Source: Pectinophora gossypiella (Eukaryota > Arthropoda > Insecta > Lepidoptera > Gelechiidae). Taken from it: a stretch of 64,000 nt of DNA. Location: the NCBI RefSeq assembly GCF_024362695.1, contig NC_065427.1, positions 496,001-560,000 of the forward strand, given 5' to 3'. The notes under the pieces were generated by a model. That model saw nothing but the letters and a program-made list of their open reading frames with translations. It was not told the DNA's origin and made no database searches. Below, in pieces: positions 57,301 through 64,000 of this stretch. The stretch's first letter is position 1; each line of letters begins with the position of its first letter. The position numbers and the translations under genes were made by a program.

Positions 57301-59616
57301 CTAAGACCCTTAAAACACTTGGGAGGTACCTGTTGTTACATAATATAAAAAACCGTTCGACTGAATCTCGATAGATACTGAGCTAATGAATGTCACAGCA
57401 CTGGCTTTTGATCTTTGACAGATCTAATTCGTACCGCGCAATGAAGCTATCATAAAATTTTATCTAAAAAATATAATCAATAAAATTGTATTGTACTTAC
57501 TGAATTGTAGACGTTCTATCTAATACTGTTAAAGACCTAAGTTAAATATAATGAATATGGTAATAAGACCTCACATAAAATAAATTTCAATATAATAACA
57601 ATTAAATTACTAATTACACCGACAGCTGATAGTCTTAATAATAGCTAGAGCAAATCATTTGTGTGTGTGTTTTAATGTCTCCCAAAACATTGAAAAGCGT
57701 AGTCTTGCTACGTCGGAGGCCGTAGCGGGCGTTACTAGTTGCTACGTGCTACGTGTCTCAGGATGACATAACTGCTTTAGTACGAGGCTCGGTACTATGT
57801 AAACATCCCTTCTCGTACTAGTATTACTCGTATAAATGACTAAACATTGATAAAACACTATGAATCGATATTTTTAGCAGGAAATATATCAAATGTTTTT
57901 CGATGACTTGTAACTTTGTAAACAAAAGTGACAGTCATGGGGAGGGTGCAATAAGGGAAAACGTAAATACATGCTAACGTACTGTGAAACAATCAAACAT
58001 TTTAGGTTTTATATATTTTATGTTGCTTTTCAGCCATAATACATTCCGAAACGGTAATAACGCTTATAGAGTGTTAATTAGTGGCCTCCGTGGTCCAGAC
58101 CTGAAGTTCTGGGTTCGATTCCCGATGGGGCTATATTACAAAAATCACTTTGCGTTACCTAGTTTGTTCAGGCTTTTAGCGTCTCAATAGTAACCTTGAC
58201 ACCAGCGTTGATGAAGTCTATCATTGATCTCACTCACAACAAGATTGAATCCACATAATCAACCTCCTGAAGATGATAGACATAACAGAACACGACTCCC
58301 GACTATATCCCAACAGGGGTAGTCAGAGGTACAAATATCGTAAGGTAAAGTAAGTATCCACACCTCACCGAGGTTTCTGTTAAAACCAACGAGATAGGTG
58401 GTGAACCGTAACCGTATGTCGAGCCAATTTAATAATATATTGGTGCAAGTATGAAATGCTTATCATATAAAAATGGTGTTGCAGATGAGCCAGCTGCCGG
58501 TTGTGGGCGCGGAGGCGGCCCCCCTCGCCGCGCCGCTGTGCTACCAGCTGCTGTGTCCGCCGCTGGCGCCGCTGCCCGCCTGCGCACCCTGCGACCTCCC
58601 CCCGCACCCCTACGCGCTCTACCAGCTGCCCTTCGACAGTGAGGGACCACATACCACACATTAACATATCTCAAACGTCAACCACACGCTGGCCATTTGA
58701 GGCCTCTCCTGCTTATAAACACGCTACTATTTGTTCCATTGCAAACCGGGAAAGTAGTTTACTAGAGTTTTCTGATGTCGACTTGGCTATCAACTACACA
58801 AATACACGTATACTATATGGCATCAAAATAAAAAGAAATAATTATAAAAGATTCTTAACCTTAAGTACATAGCAAATGGCGGCCCTATAGCTTAAAGCGA
58901 TTTCTTCCAGAAAACCATAATGCGAGGAAAAATGTAAAAATTGAAATCGAAAGACTATTATCGTATCACCCGTGATTAACTTTCTACATGCCCTCGCATT
59001 TTTGAGAATCAAAATAATTCACGCTTTTTTACAGCAAATTCAAAAGAAACGTTTGAAGTAAGATACCGCAACCGGTTATTCAGATAATAATTATAATTTC
59101 TTGATATCTATCAAGAGATCGACTTGTCGCTCACTTTTGTGGTGCGATTGTTGTCACCCCCTTGAAGTTCAAGGTAACATAACACAAGCCCACGACTATA
59201 TTCCAATTGGAGTAGTCAGAGATACATATTCATGGCAAGATGAACTAAATGTCCATACCTCAACGAGCTCAAGATAATGAACCCGTATCCCCTGAGCATT
59301 ATGTATTACGTGTGTGTCATTGGGTCTTGAAACTGGCGTACGAAATGTACCTATCTAGTAAATGTCAAGTTCTGCGTAAATTGTGTATTTAAATTTATGC
59401 ATTTTCGAACGTGAGTTGAAGGCGATTCAAAAATAAGGCCCCTTAAGAGCATTGTGTGTGATTGCAGCGACGCCGACAATGTACGCGCCGCCGACGCAGT
59501 ACACGCTGGTCCCGGCGGGGTACGGCGCGCCGTGCTGCGAGCCCGCGTGCTGCGCGCCCCTCGACAAGCCGCCGCGCGCCCCTCCGCAGCCGTTGCACCC
59601 GGCCTTCATCTACTAG
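34305..59616 (+). CDS. boule: boule/DAZ-family RNA-binding protein
   Basis: Four coding exons: 34305-34679, 57074-57136, 58485-58638, 59468-59616 (741 nt, 246 aa), all GT-AG with matching phase. DAZ-family proteins bind germline mRNAs in the cytoplasm and promote translation, mainly in meiosis (family knowledge). One RRM starts at about residue 66: RNP2 IFVGGF at 68-73, then DRAGVSKCYGFVTF at 100-113, a signature close to fly Boule. The second exon supplies the last RRM strand and ends AVRKQ, as in this family. The rest is Pro/Ala/Tyr-rich, then Cys-rich (GAPCCEPACCAPL), ending FIY. In RNP1 the usual Gly is Cys107. No clear DAZ repeat was seen. Start chosen at ATG in GAGCCATGG, the first in the open frame. 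Intron 1 is 22.4 kb and full of mobile DNA. The exon 1 to 2 link rests on homology and phase. Confidence 0.85.
35594..35598. repeat. BEL target-site duplication, left copy
   Basis: CACGC directly precedes the 5' LTR and recurs at 43149-43153 directly after the 3' LTR. Confidence 0.85.
35599..36003 (+). repeat. BEL 5' LTR
   Basis: 405 bp, TG...CA ends. A TATA-like GATATAAAT at 35834-35842, beside CCCCGGGG, is the likely core promoter. No AATAAA was seen within the LTR. Matches the 3' LTR with no difference noticed. Confidence 0.95.
36008..36023 (+). other. candidate primer-binding site
   Basis: TGGGCCTTACGAGCCG starts 4 bp after the LTR. A TGG start is expected for pairing with a tRNA CCA end. 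I could not name the matching tRNA, so this rests on position and the TGG only. Confidence 0.35.
36386..36785 (+). repeat. repeated motif array in BEL leader
   Basis: AGTGTAGCATATCGCACT occurs at 36523-36540, 36588-36605 and 36642-36659, and a fourth copy (TGTGTAGCATATCGCACA) at 36701-36718; spacings are 65, 54 and 59 bp. Looser relatives lie at 36385-36402 (GTGTAACATGCGACAC), 36433-36450 (CGTACCATACGGCGC) and 36763-36783 (GTTCGTACCATATGACGACA). The sequence between copies is unrelated, so the motif itself appears to be kept. A binding site for a host or element protein, or an RNA packaging element, is possible. Confidence 0.8.
37236..42464 (+). CDS. BEL/Pao gag-pol polyprotein
   Basis: 1742 codons, single frame, as usual for BEL/Pao. 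The gag part has a capsid-like region at about 120-290 (LPTIKLPTFSGQFKDFPG...). Knuckle-like Cys/His clusters follow (CLNCLRSNHSADQC, CKYCNKKH). Aspartic protease has ALLDPGSQSH with Asp484 (D-P-G replaces D-S/T-G, typical of BEL). Reverse transcriptase includes VVYNAS, FTADVRQMYRQI and YVDD at 892-895. An RNase H region follows (CDASEAG, LPRLELCGAS). The integrase has an HHCC zinc part starting at His1390, then the catalytic triad Asp1455, Asp1521 and Glu1563. The C-terminal domain carries LKWTKP. No stop or missing catalytic residue was seen. The first ATG of the frame is used. Confidence 0.95.
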   Translation: MSESLLSHYRSKRNIAFKRLEDGVKCARSCEKDVAILPRFVTWCSRLESIMDSFNDAHVSLMSELDKSQATSDMISEEAIYQEKADDMFFEILEIKRNLLPAEKPNTQKDAPPPSKSHSKLPTIKLPTFSGQFKDFPGYIDLFNTLVHRRTDLSNVEKFQYLHTSLSGEPINIIRPYPISEANYLSAYEALKNRYNNKRYLAFVCWEQITNSKPVPSGSAHLLRNLLDTFNENLSMLKSLGLPTTDWDFVLFHSLLTRLDPKSREAFELSTKGSDFPSYSELQKFLEDRCSALERSTLSTGNVTSNKNQAQPKQNQSRTAPTMLLAQASGTGCILCSKYHPLFMCSSFLSKSPQERSKLVRQNKLCLNCLRSNHSADQCFSSHACKYCNKKHNSLLHFPTNKNQQSNSLNKSQQSKSSVNNNQTSSSSNNQTASVSDESAITPVTSLSNVSGGMSGSSFVMLATAEVEVRDGRGCYQKVRALLDPGSQSHIITNACVNRLGLTRYKSNTPMSGIGGIPTKSFNKVFMEIRPVGKTEPLFSTEAVTLNKICGDMPTHPIIKDHFKHISNIKLADEHFHTSRPVDILIGGEIFPHILLPGKIDGGDQAASAINTVFGYVLMGKTLSSTSSPVPLSINHLSMDAKLDDAVQKFWEIDTIPSSSEKSSLSPDDVRCEEIYQSTHERDAHGRYIVRLPFRDQEPTFEGSYDIALRQFKQLEKRLLRNPSFHQDYQEHVMEYLSSGQMEIVPPEQCQSPTAYYIPHHAVIKPGRLRVVYNASNKDKNGVSLNDTLLTGAKLQADISNIILRFRLHAIVFTADVRQMYRQIIVAKEHRDYQRILFRSSPDQSIQEYRLNRVTFGVSSAPYLAIRSMHQLAEDEQTAFPAAAEVLLNDLYVDDVVTGAQDTHQALEIKHQLVNIMGSAGFELRKWSSNHSAVLQDVPEDHKAVPDVTFDSDTQFVKVLGLAWNSSQDIFNYQVNQISRDCTKRTMLSELARIYDPIGLLTPLTFLAKHLIQRLWLLGSSWDDPVPDEINQLWTKYISQLPNLLQLHIPRRITRDDAVTYQLHGFCDASEAGYAGVVYLRSTNAQNHYHIALVSAKSRVSPTKRRTLPRLELCGASLLADLMHYVLNIFSNIINIDGVYAWSDSMIVLAWIKSKSSNFKVFVGNRISNIQRKVPNAKWGHVPGKQNPADCASRGLIPDDLISHDLWWTGPEWLTEDEDHWPSEPVTEKSSLESNQDVVCEKRTLTTLITTSIIEDPAVIDQLINKHSSLRKIQRIFAYCRRFIEALRKNQRSESAHLTETELHNALMVLVIHVQSSEFSEVIHNLRSDRPLSKQFRKLNPFLDQTGVLRVGGRLARSELEYNSKHPALLPRKHRLTQLIIQCVHNENFHPGLQTLQYLLLQNFWILSPRRAINHVISKCYRCFRVKPIAFQPEMADLPKARITQIKAFQSVGCDYAGPFNITFQRYRGARTTKAYLCLFVCFATKALHLELASDLSTESFLAALRRFIARRGRCNTIHSDCGTNFKGAQSQLSDLMRTACETERIEFKFNPAGAPHFGGLWEAGVKSVKTHLYRVIGIQTLTYEELNTLLTQVESVLNSRPLCPLSTDPNDLTVLTPGHFLTLAPLTTLPTPDYTNIQVNRLTRWQLIQRMHQDFWSRWHAEYLTTLSQRLKWTKPISTVKPDQLVIIKDELAHPLRWRFGRIIALYTGRDGIARSASVRTTQGVITRPLVKLCPIPDGYD
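42730..42743 (+). other. polypurine tract of BEL element
   Basis: GCGGGGGGGGAAAA lies directly against the 3' LTR start and is the expected site for plus-strand DNA priming. Confidence 0.8.
42744..43148 (+). repeat. BEL 3' LTR
   Basis: 405 bp, same as 35599-36003. Followed by the second CACGC target copy at 43149-43153. Confidence 0.95.
44058..44345 (+). repeat. SINE family 1 copy split by a MITE
   Basis: The tRNA-like head (GGTCTAGTGGTTAAAGCG, CTCACGATCTGG) is separated from the rest (GAGTTCGACTTCCAGTGG, then ATTGTCCGAAAGTAAGATGA) by the 159-bp hairpin element at 44093-44251. Removing it restores the order seen at 8747. Confidence 0.7.
44093..44251. mobile_element. MITE with long terminal inverted repeats, nested in SINE
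   Basis: The left end GGGCCTGTTTAATAAAA, with TTACAATTGTAAATTACAA following, is matched inverted at the right (TTGTAATTTACAATTGTAAC, TTTTATTAAACAGGCCC). Arms of about 55 bp surround a short centre. A 3-bp TGG may be the target duplication, but the boundary is ambiguous. Superfamily unknown. Confidence 0.75.
44366..44424 (+). repeat. inverted repeat partner 1
   Basis: ATTATGATTCTGAGCTTCTT and CGAGCCACGTCA occur as the reverse complement at about 45029-45091 (TGACGTGGCTCGAACC, AAGAAGCTCAGAATCATAAT), with one loop-like difference between. The pair spans about 725 bp. Confidence 0.6.
45029..45091 (-). repeat. inverted repeat partner 2
   Basis: Reverse complement of 44366-44424. It also contains SINE-like text (AAGCCGCCAATGGCC just before), so both may be parts of related repeats in opposite orientation. 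Confidence 0.6.
45555..45765 (+). repeat. SINE family 2 copy
   Basis: Body TTTCGGAAAGCACGATAAGC, then AGAGTGGTGGTTATGCTCCA, TACCCCCTCCTGTTGATCGA and CTAGCAGTGGGGCGTATAAT. The same tail module occurs at 49112 and 51157. Confidence 0.6.
47411..47510 (-). repeat. interspersed repeat C, copy 1 (inverted)
   Basis: GGTGAGGTGTGGGTACTTAG and CCTATGACTACCCCATTGGA, in reverse complement, match the copies at about 58283-58378 and 59185-59275 (GTAGTCAGAGGTAC, TATCCACACCTCACCGAGG). Confidence 0.55.
47655..47785 (+). repeat. LINE 3'-end fragment
   Basis: AACCGCATCAAAATGTGTTG, CGTAGTTTTAAAGATTTAAG and GTGACTTTGTTTTAGACTAT form a block I know from memory as a common insect non-LTR 3' end. No coding. Confidence 0.45.
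48225..48390. repeat. TA microsatellite with palindromic interruptions
   Basis: (TA)n of about 165 bp. ATCGTA interruptions occur in the left half and their inverse TACGAT in the right half, making the tract self-complementary at large scale. Apparent Tyr-Ile ORFs here are an artefact of the repeat. Confidence 0.9.
48453..48622 (-). repeat. LINE-like 3' end repeat, copy 3
   Basis: AATTCAAAAATATC, AACATAGTTACACTTTGAAT, CTGCAGCTTCTCACAACCTG, GGGGAAAAGAAGCTGCAAGA and GGGCCCTAGACGTTCTTTA match 7245-7432 almost fully. Confidence 0.65.
48785..48950 (+). repeat. probable LINE 3' fragment
   Basis: GGCGAAGCGTAAAGGAGGGT, TATGTGTTTGACCGCTATGT and ACATAACTTCTAAACCACC resemble the 3'UTR of common moth LINEs (memory). 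No second copy in this window. Confidence 0.35.
49112..49235 (+). repeat. SINE family 2 tail
   Basis: GAGTATGCTCCATACCCCCT, CCGGTTGATTGAGGGGAGGC and CCCAGCAGTGGGACGTATAT match the tail module of the copies at 45555 and 51157. Confidence 0.6.
49538..49745 (+). repeat. LINE-like repeat (AACTCACGCCCGTAATCCCG)
   Basis: CGAACGGGGTGGGCAGAGCC, TTGCAGCCACTGTTGATACG and CATGCCCGGGAAGACAAG form a block I recognise from memory as a common lepidopteran interspersed element tail. A related short inverted piece may lie at about 56050-56090. Confidence 0.5.
50775..50850. repeat. imperfect inverted repeat around GCCGGC
   Basis: TTAATTTTAATCTGCGGG, then GCCGGCCGCTCAAATGCCGGC, then ATTAAAATTC forms an interrupted palindrome. 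No further role could be assigned. Confidence 0.35.
51157..51375 (+). repeat. SINE family 2, diverged copy
   Basis: TTTGTTTGGCTAGAACATTA, TTTTGGAAGGCACGGTAACC, AAGGATATGCTCCATACTCT and GTGCCCTGCAGTGGAACGTA follow the order of family 2. The tRNA head was not found. Confidence 0.55.
51590..51993. repeat. internal repeats in the foldback arm
   Basis: CGTCAAGCTAGC at the end (51590-51601) recurs inverted at 51741-51752 and 51902-51913. TAGTAC occurs at 51653, 51674, 51695, 51826, 51856 and 51988; the first three are exactly 21 bp apart. The other arm mirrors these. They may be transposase-binding sites. Confidence 0.75.
52086..52528. mobile_element. TA-flanked element at the centre of the foldback
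   Basis: It begins CAGTCGCGAAC and ends GTCTACGTGACTG (inverted: CAGTCACGTAGAC), flanked by TA at 52084-52085 and 52529-52530. The ends resemble the CAGTCACGAGC end of the element at 56740. 443 bp, noncoding. Ends beyond the first ten bases match only loosely, so assignment to a Tc1/mariner type is tentative. Confidence 0.5.
53736..54054 (-). mobile_element. SINE with tRNA-like and 5S rRNA-like head
   Basis: Flanked by the perfect 12-bp direct repeat AATTACAAGGAT at 53724-53735 and 54055-54066. On the minus strand it starts with a tRNA-like stretch (GGTGGCGCAGCGGTTAACGC). GTTGAAGTTAAGCAAC and AGGATGGGTGACCAC follow, which match the internal region of 5S rRNA (GAAGTTAAGCAAC...GGATGGGTGACC). 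A body containing CCCAGCAGTGGGG and a GAT-repeat tail complete it. RNA polymerase III transcription is expected. Confidence 0.8.
54712..54785 (+). repeat. short interspersed repeat (CCGGACAAACGGGGAGC)
   Basis: GACGTGACTTTTTGTAGATT and AAACTGCCGGACAAACGGGG form a block I know from memory as a moth repeat. An inverted GCTCCCCGTTTGTCCGGCAG lies at 5366-5385 in a DSTYK intron. Confidence 0.45.
56449..56917 (+). mobile_element. complete SINE family 1 copy carrying a MITE
   Basis: tRNA-like head with A region GTGGTCCACTGGTTGAGCG and B box GGTTCGAATCC, a body as at 8747, and a GAAGAAG tail. Flanked by the perfect 11-bp direct repeat ACCGCCTCGCT at 56438-56448 and 56918-56928. A 142-bp hairpin element interrupts it at 56740-56881. 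Confidence 0.88.
56740..56881. mobile_element. TA-flanked MITE inside the SINE
   Basis: Ends CAGTCACGAGC and GCTCATGACTG are inverted repeats, with TA on both sides (56738-56739 and 56882-56883). Removing it and one TA restores the SINE sequence as at 9030. Size and TA target suggest a Tc1/mariner-type non-autonomous element. Confidence 0.82.
58079..58262 (+). repeat. SINE family 1, internally deleted copy in boule intron
   Basis: GTGGCCTCCGTGGTCCAGAC, the intact B box GGGTTCGATTCCC, and CTCAATAGTAACCTTGACAC are present. The A region and part of the body are missing. Lies between boule exons 2 and 3. Confidence 0.75.
58283..58378 (+). repeat. interspersed repeat C, copy 2
   Basis: CGACTATATCCCAACAGGGG, TAGTCAGAGGTACAAATATC and TATCCACACCTCACCGAGGT match the block at 59185-59275 and, inverted, at 47411-47510. 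Confidence 0.55.
59185..59275 (+). repeat. interspersed repeat C, copy 3
   Basis: CCCACGACTATATTCCAATT, GTAGTCAGAGATACATATTC and TCCATACCTCAACGAGCTCA. It lies between boule exons 3 and 4. Confidence 0.55.
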
Positions 59617-62600
59617 ACCCCGCCCGCGCCGCCGCCGCCTGCACACCACGCTACACCTGCATGAAGTTACAGTAAATACTCCTGCTCTAAGTACTACTTG
59701 CAAATACTTTGAAAAGAAAGGATAGGGAAAGATAGGCGTCTTCCAAAGCGAATGTTTCTTCTTCACTTATTTTGCTGAAATATAGATCGTGGTCAAACGC
59801 AAATCTATTAAAAAAATATATTGTAAAGTTTCAAAAGATCAAATTTAAACATGATTCGAAGGACCTATACCTTCTAAGTATCCACGAGAGAATAATACGT
59901 ACAAGACGACAGCTTCTTCCCAAACAAAAGTATGTATGTTTCACTTCTCTGGCTAGAGAATGTTTCTTAAAAAATTAAAGTTCTAATACTTAGTATCTTA
60001 CTGACAAAAGAATCGATAACATAATTAAAGGAAACTAGAAACCGTTTATGAAATATTTGACATAGTTTACTGTAACTCCATGCAGACAAATAAAGTAGTG
60101 TTAAGATCCTATAAACCTGAAGAAGTTAACAATATTTTCAGTACTGCCTCGCAGCTGTTTAAAAGTTCCCATGTTAGAGTTTATCTTACGTAATAATATT
60201 TGAATTTGTTATAATGCTAGCTCAGTCTCTCGATGTTGTACACAATATATTAAGAATCGTTGTCCTTAAGAATTCTAAAACTCTAGGTGTTTTCATGTTG
60301 TCTTAAATTGTACTATCGTGTGGCCATCACAGCTGCGAAACTGCGCTCCGTCGTGTAACCGACACAAATTTTATTTGGGGCCTTTAGCGCGTTGACAGTC
60401 AGTCATCATTTTAATCCATCTGTAACCATGCGTTGCTAATTCTTTAAAATTATCTTATTATCCAATCATAATGAATAGGGAAGCGAAGAAATAAACAATG
60501 AAACTCTAAGTATTTTGTAAGCAATTGTCCATCGCGTTTGACTAACAGATAGTGAAATTAGACTCTTCAAAAATGAATATTTGTTTGGAAAATATTTTAC
60601 GTTGTATCCATTCCTTTGCTCAAGTCTTCCAGTCACTGTCATGCTCAAATCATTTCAGTCTTCAATCCATTGTTCGTATTTCCTCATAGTCGTTACATGT
60701 GTTGTTGTCTGTGGCTAGTCAATGGACATTAAGGAAAGCAAGGAAGAAACGTGATGCAAGAAGTGTTCAGATTAAATTAGACTCTTGTCTATTCGGGTGA
60801 GTGTTTTTGACGATTTTGTCTTTAGCATGTCTGAATGTCTATCTCTTATTTATAGGTAAATCTTAAGATATATTTAGCTTCAAACAGGTATATGTAAGGA
60901 TGAAACCGTGGATTCGCGTGCTATCATTAATGTTATAGATATAAACGCGGGGATGTCTTCAATCACTTCGGCCACTTGAATGACAGGCGGCTTCAGCCTG
61001 CGGTATCTTTCAAATTAGAAATACTAAGTAAGTACAAAATAAAGTTTTCGGACGTATTACACACGTCTACAGTTTCATTGCGTCTAAAGAAATGTTGTCA
61101 TTCAAATAATGGTGTGATTGAAGCATCCGTGGCACAATCATTGTTAGTAATACTGATGTGCATTATAGGCACAACGAATTATAGCACAAAGATAAGTTGC
61201 TAGTGATTAGACAAGGTTACCTCTTATAAAAGACAGATTTGTTGATATCGCTTGTTATCCTTTAAAAGGACTTTAGTTTTCCCTTAGTATAAGATTGTTT
61301 TCGATTGCCCTAAGACCTAGAACAGAGAAATATAATATCTATTTTTTAAAGTGTTTAGTTTTACGTGTTACTGTTGTCACTTTCGAATAATTCTGGGGTC
61401 CAAGATATGATAGGAGCGGGATTTTGAAATTTTGCAAGCAATATCTTAGAGTCACATTTTGAACACTCGTTTGATACAATTTTGGCAAAATTTCGAACGC
61501 CTAATTCCGAGTCCGTTGAATTTTCAAGTTTGTCGAAAAATAATAGATTTAAAGTTATGTTTTCGTCGCACAACAGTAAATAATAACTCTTGAGAATGTC
61601 CCAAAAGATACCTGTGTACTAGTGAACTGTCCAGCCGGCGGTGGACATAACGTTTCCAAGGTTAGCCAACCTTATCAGCTGATCGCACTGATGTAATGCA
61701 CAAAATAATATAGTTCAAGGTTATCTTAACGATATGGTGAGTTTATAAGAAATCGAAACATCGAAGTGGTTATGTTCACGTCGTCAATATTTCAATAATA
61801 ATGTGTCCTTTAGACTTGTTACTGTGTGTGAAAATTTTAATAATTATTAATAAGTTTTATCAAATCTTTAGAGAGAATCAAAGCAATCAAATAATTAAAT
61901 CGTCAAGAATGTGATATGGAATATTTAATATAATAGCAATAGTTTCCTTTTATAGATTTTAATGTATTGTAGGTTCTTTTCACAACTTTCTTCAATGACA
62001 AAATTTAACCAGAACACGTATAGGACCAAAGAAATAATTTCAGACAAACTTCATCTATATAGTGTAACACTAAACTCACGTTTTATATACGTACTTACAT
62101 TGTTTGTAGTGTTGTTGTTATCTTACTGTTGCTCCGGTTGAGCATCCTCGGATACATGAGCGATCAATACCAAGTACTTGTTATATATTCAACTAACTAC
62201 TCACCCCTTACGTACTAAATTCAACTGATCAGTCAACAGAAAGTGTACACTTTGTAATTTGTGTTCTTTCATTTTGCGTTATTTTTAAGTCTTTAAAAAA
62301 GCTTAATGTATTCTACTTTGTATAAAATTGGTACATTGATGACAGCAATCGTTGAGTTCGCAGCAAAATTAACTTTCTATATATTGGTATTGTTGTCCAA
62401 AGGTGTAGATGTTAGCATAGGATGGCTTAAGTGTCTGAGTATGCTCTGAGGTCTGCCTTCGGCCGTGAGGCTTCATTCAATTACTATGTACATCACGATA
62501 CGACTAGGTATATAATGCTGTCAATTGCTCGTCTTGGATTTTTACAACTATTTATTGTTAGTTCTTAATATAAGTCTAGTTTTAACGTGTACTCTGCAAA

Positions 62601-63660
62601 GCTTCTTTGCTCGAAGTATAAATTTGAGCGACTTGAGTTCCTTATTTTAAGTTACCTCACCCTATATATAAATTATGAAATATTTTATAATGTGATCTTC
62701 TGTCTGTGTTCGGTGTCGCACGTACAACAAAATATATCCAAGCTAAATTATTATTGATATAGAATATATCGTGTCTATCTTTAAGCAAATTATTCTATCT
62801 CTATCACGTATCACTGCTTTCGGCCGCTGTCAACAACAGTGTGTGCTGCCTTTATTGTATTTTTAGGCCCTTGTACACAAACATATTTAACAAAACGTCT
62901 CACTTCGTAAGTCTGATGTCATTCCCGAATAATCATTCGAGGTCGTTATATAACAAACTTATTATGTAAAATATAATATATATATAAAGATATATAACAT
63001 TATTTAAACTATATTGTAGTAACGTACTCGCATAGCAGCCACACACAGTTGCCGGCAGCGTCCTCATCTACTCGTACGCATATTATGTGGCCTAGCAAAT
63101 CTACTGCCTGACATATCGGATATATTAAATCAGAACGCTATAGTCATTTATTTTTGGTATAACGTGTCTTGTATATTATCTCTCGCTAGACAAGTATAGA
63201 TTCGTGAAACTAAATGATGTAATTTAGACAATATTACTGTAATCGATGTAGACAGAACTAGAGATAAGCAAACTATATTCTGTGTATGTATTGTTGTTGT
63301 AAGAAAGAAACGTCTATATATTTGAACTAATGTGACACTCGGCTTAGTAAAGTTGTGATTTGAAATCGGATTTCCGATTTCTGTAATTCGTTATATGTTG
63401 CGTGAATGCATAAGTAAAGCTTAGGTGGATAATACAAAAATGATAAAAAAATATTAGATAAAATATACCTAATTTACTATTGACCTATTCACTGTTAGTT
63501 TGTGTGGTTACTTGAATGCTGAGATTGTTATTTCCTTGAAGAGACTAAACAGTCCATTGTTGTGCAATTCTAAAAGAAATCCGATTTATTTACGGATGAG
63601 TCTGTCCTCTGTGTTATTACTGAATAATGTTTAACTATTATTCATAAAATAAAAGTATGA
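59617..63660 (+). other. probable boule 3'UTR and downstream sequence
   Basis: No coding frame and few recognisable repeats, unlike the intron. AATAAA signals occur at 60089-60094 (about 470 bp after the stop) and again near 63648. Either could end the transcript, and a 4-kb 3'UTR is possible but not shown. Confidence 0.4.
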
Positions 63661-63937
63661 ATTGGTCTTTAAATAGTCAAAATTGGTTTCTTGCTGCGAT
63701 GCTTAAATGATCTCAAATGAAAAAGGCGACGAAGTCGCGAGTCAATGCTTCTATTACGTAATGCATAAAGTCAAAACTACCTACAAGTGTGTAACACGAA
63801 CTGCAGCGAGAGACCTTTGTGAAGATGTCCTTATAATATGTGGTGTAGTGTAGCAGTGAAATCCGTCTTCAGTCACAAGTCATATTCCATGTAATGTACA
63901 GGGACGCAGACAATACAGTTTCGTTGTTAGAGCTTAC

Positions 63938-64000
63938 GTTCTGGAGGTTGTATCCTCGGGGGTAAATGGTGGTGCGAGAGTCTGCTGTGAGGGTGTCGCC
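63938..64000 (-). CDS. possible partial exon at window edge
   Basis: Read on the minus strand from the end of the window, 21 codons (GDTLTADSRTTIYPRGYNLQ...) stay open up to AAC|GTAAGC, a fair splice donor. The composition looks protein-like but the stretch is short, and no family was recognised. It could be chance. Confidence 0.2.

Noticed and set aside
59443..59766. Arg-rich ORFs in both strands around the last boule exon
   Set aside because: Wrong-frame reads of a GC-rich coding exon.
1..64000. CRISPR arrays, rRNA genes, bacterial operons
   Set aside because: No evenly spaced identical repeats with unique spacers and no rRNA-length match were seen. Intron-exon structure and SINEs show insect nuclear DNA.

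Overview
This window is nuclear DNA from an insect, almost certainly a moth or butterfly. The evidence is AT-rich sequence, genes with many small GC-rich exons in AT-rich introns, tRNA-headed SINEs with GAA or GAT tails, CAA-tailed LINE and BEL retrotransposons, and many short hairpin DNA elements. The species cannot be named from the sequence alone. The repeat-family attributions that rest on memory are marked as such.

Layout. (1) 1017-14981, minus strand: a complete 21-exon gene for a DSTYK-type dual Ser/Thr and Tyr protein kinase. I reconstructed it exon by exon, with reading phase conserved across every junction (3543 nt, 1180 aa). Its introns carry SINEs, hairpin MITEs and a LINE tail, and one intron holds a decayed partial copy of the neighbouring kinase exon. 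(2) 15-21 kb: a gene desert with scattered short repeats. (3) 21177-27178: two retroposons inserted almost side by side. One is a 404-bp poly(A) retroposon with a 15-bp target duplication. The other is a full-length I-group LINE with two intact ORFs, tandem 3'UTR repeats, a CAA tail and a perfect 13-bp target duplication. (4) 27.5-31.5 kb: a THAP-like first exon next to an unusual pair of 28-bp inverted repeats 3.5 kb apart. (5) 34305-59616, plus strand: a boule/DAZ-family RNA-binding protein gene in four coding exons (246 aa). Its 22.4-kb first intron holds most of the remaining mobile DNA. (6) After 59616: probable boule 3'UTR and unassigned sequence.

The boule intron contains an apparently intact BEL/Pao LTR retrotransposon (35599-43148; LTRs identical by eye; 5-bp target duplication; one 1742-codon gag-pol ORF; a repeated motif in the leader). 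It also contains a 1440-bp foldback DNA element (51585-53024) with roughly 490-bp arms and an 8-bp target duplication, and a TA-flanked element has landed at its centre. Further items are a SINE that appears to combine tRNA and 5S rRNA promoter sequence, and several SINE copies carrying MITEs.

The two host genes do not obviously work together. One is a signalling kinase and the other a germline-type RNA-binding protein, and their 3'-to-5' order shows no operon-like link. The main story is a recently and repeatedly invaded region, in which at least three elements look young enough to have been mobile recently. No CRISPR, rRNA or functional tRNA gene was found.
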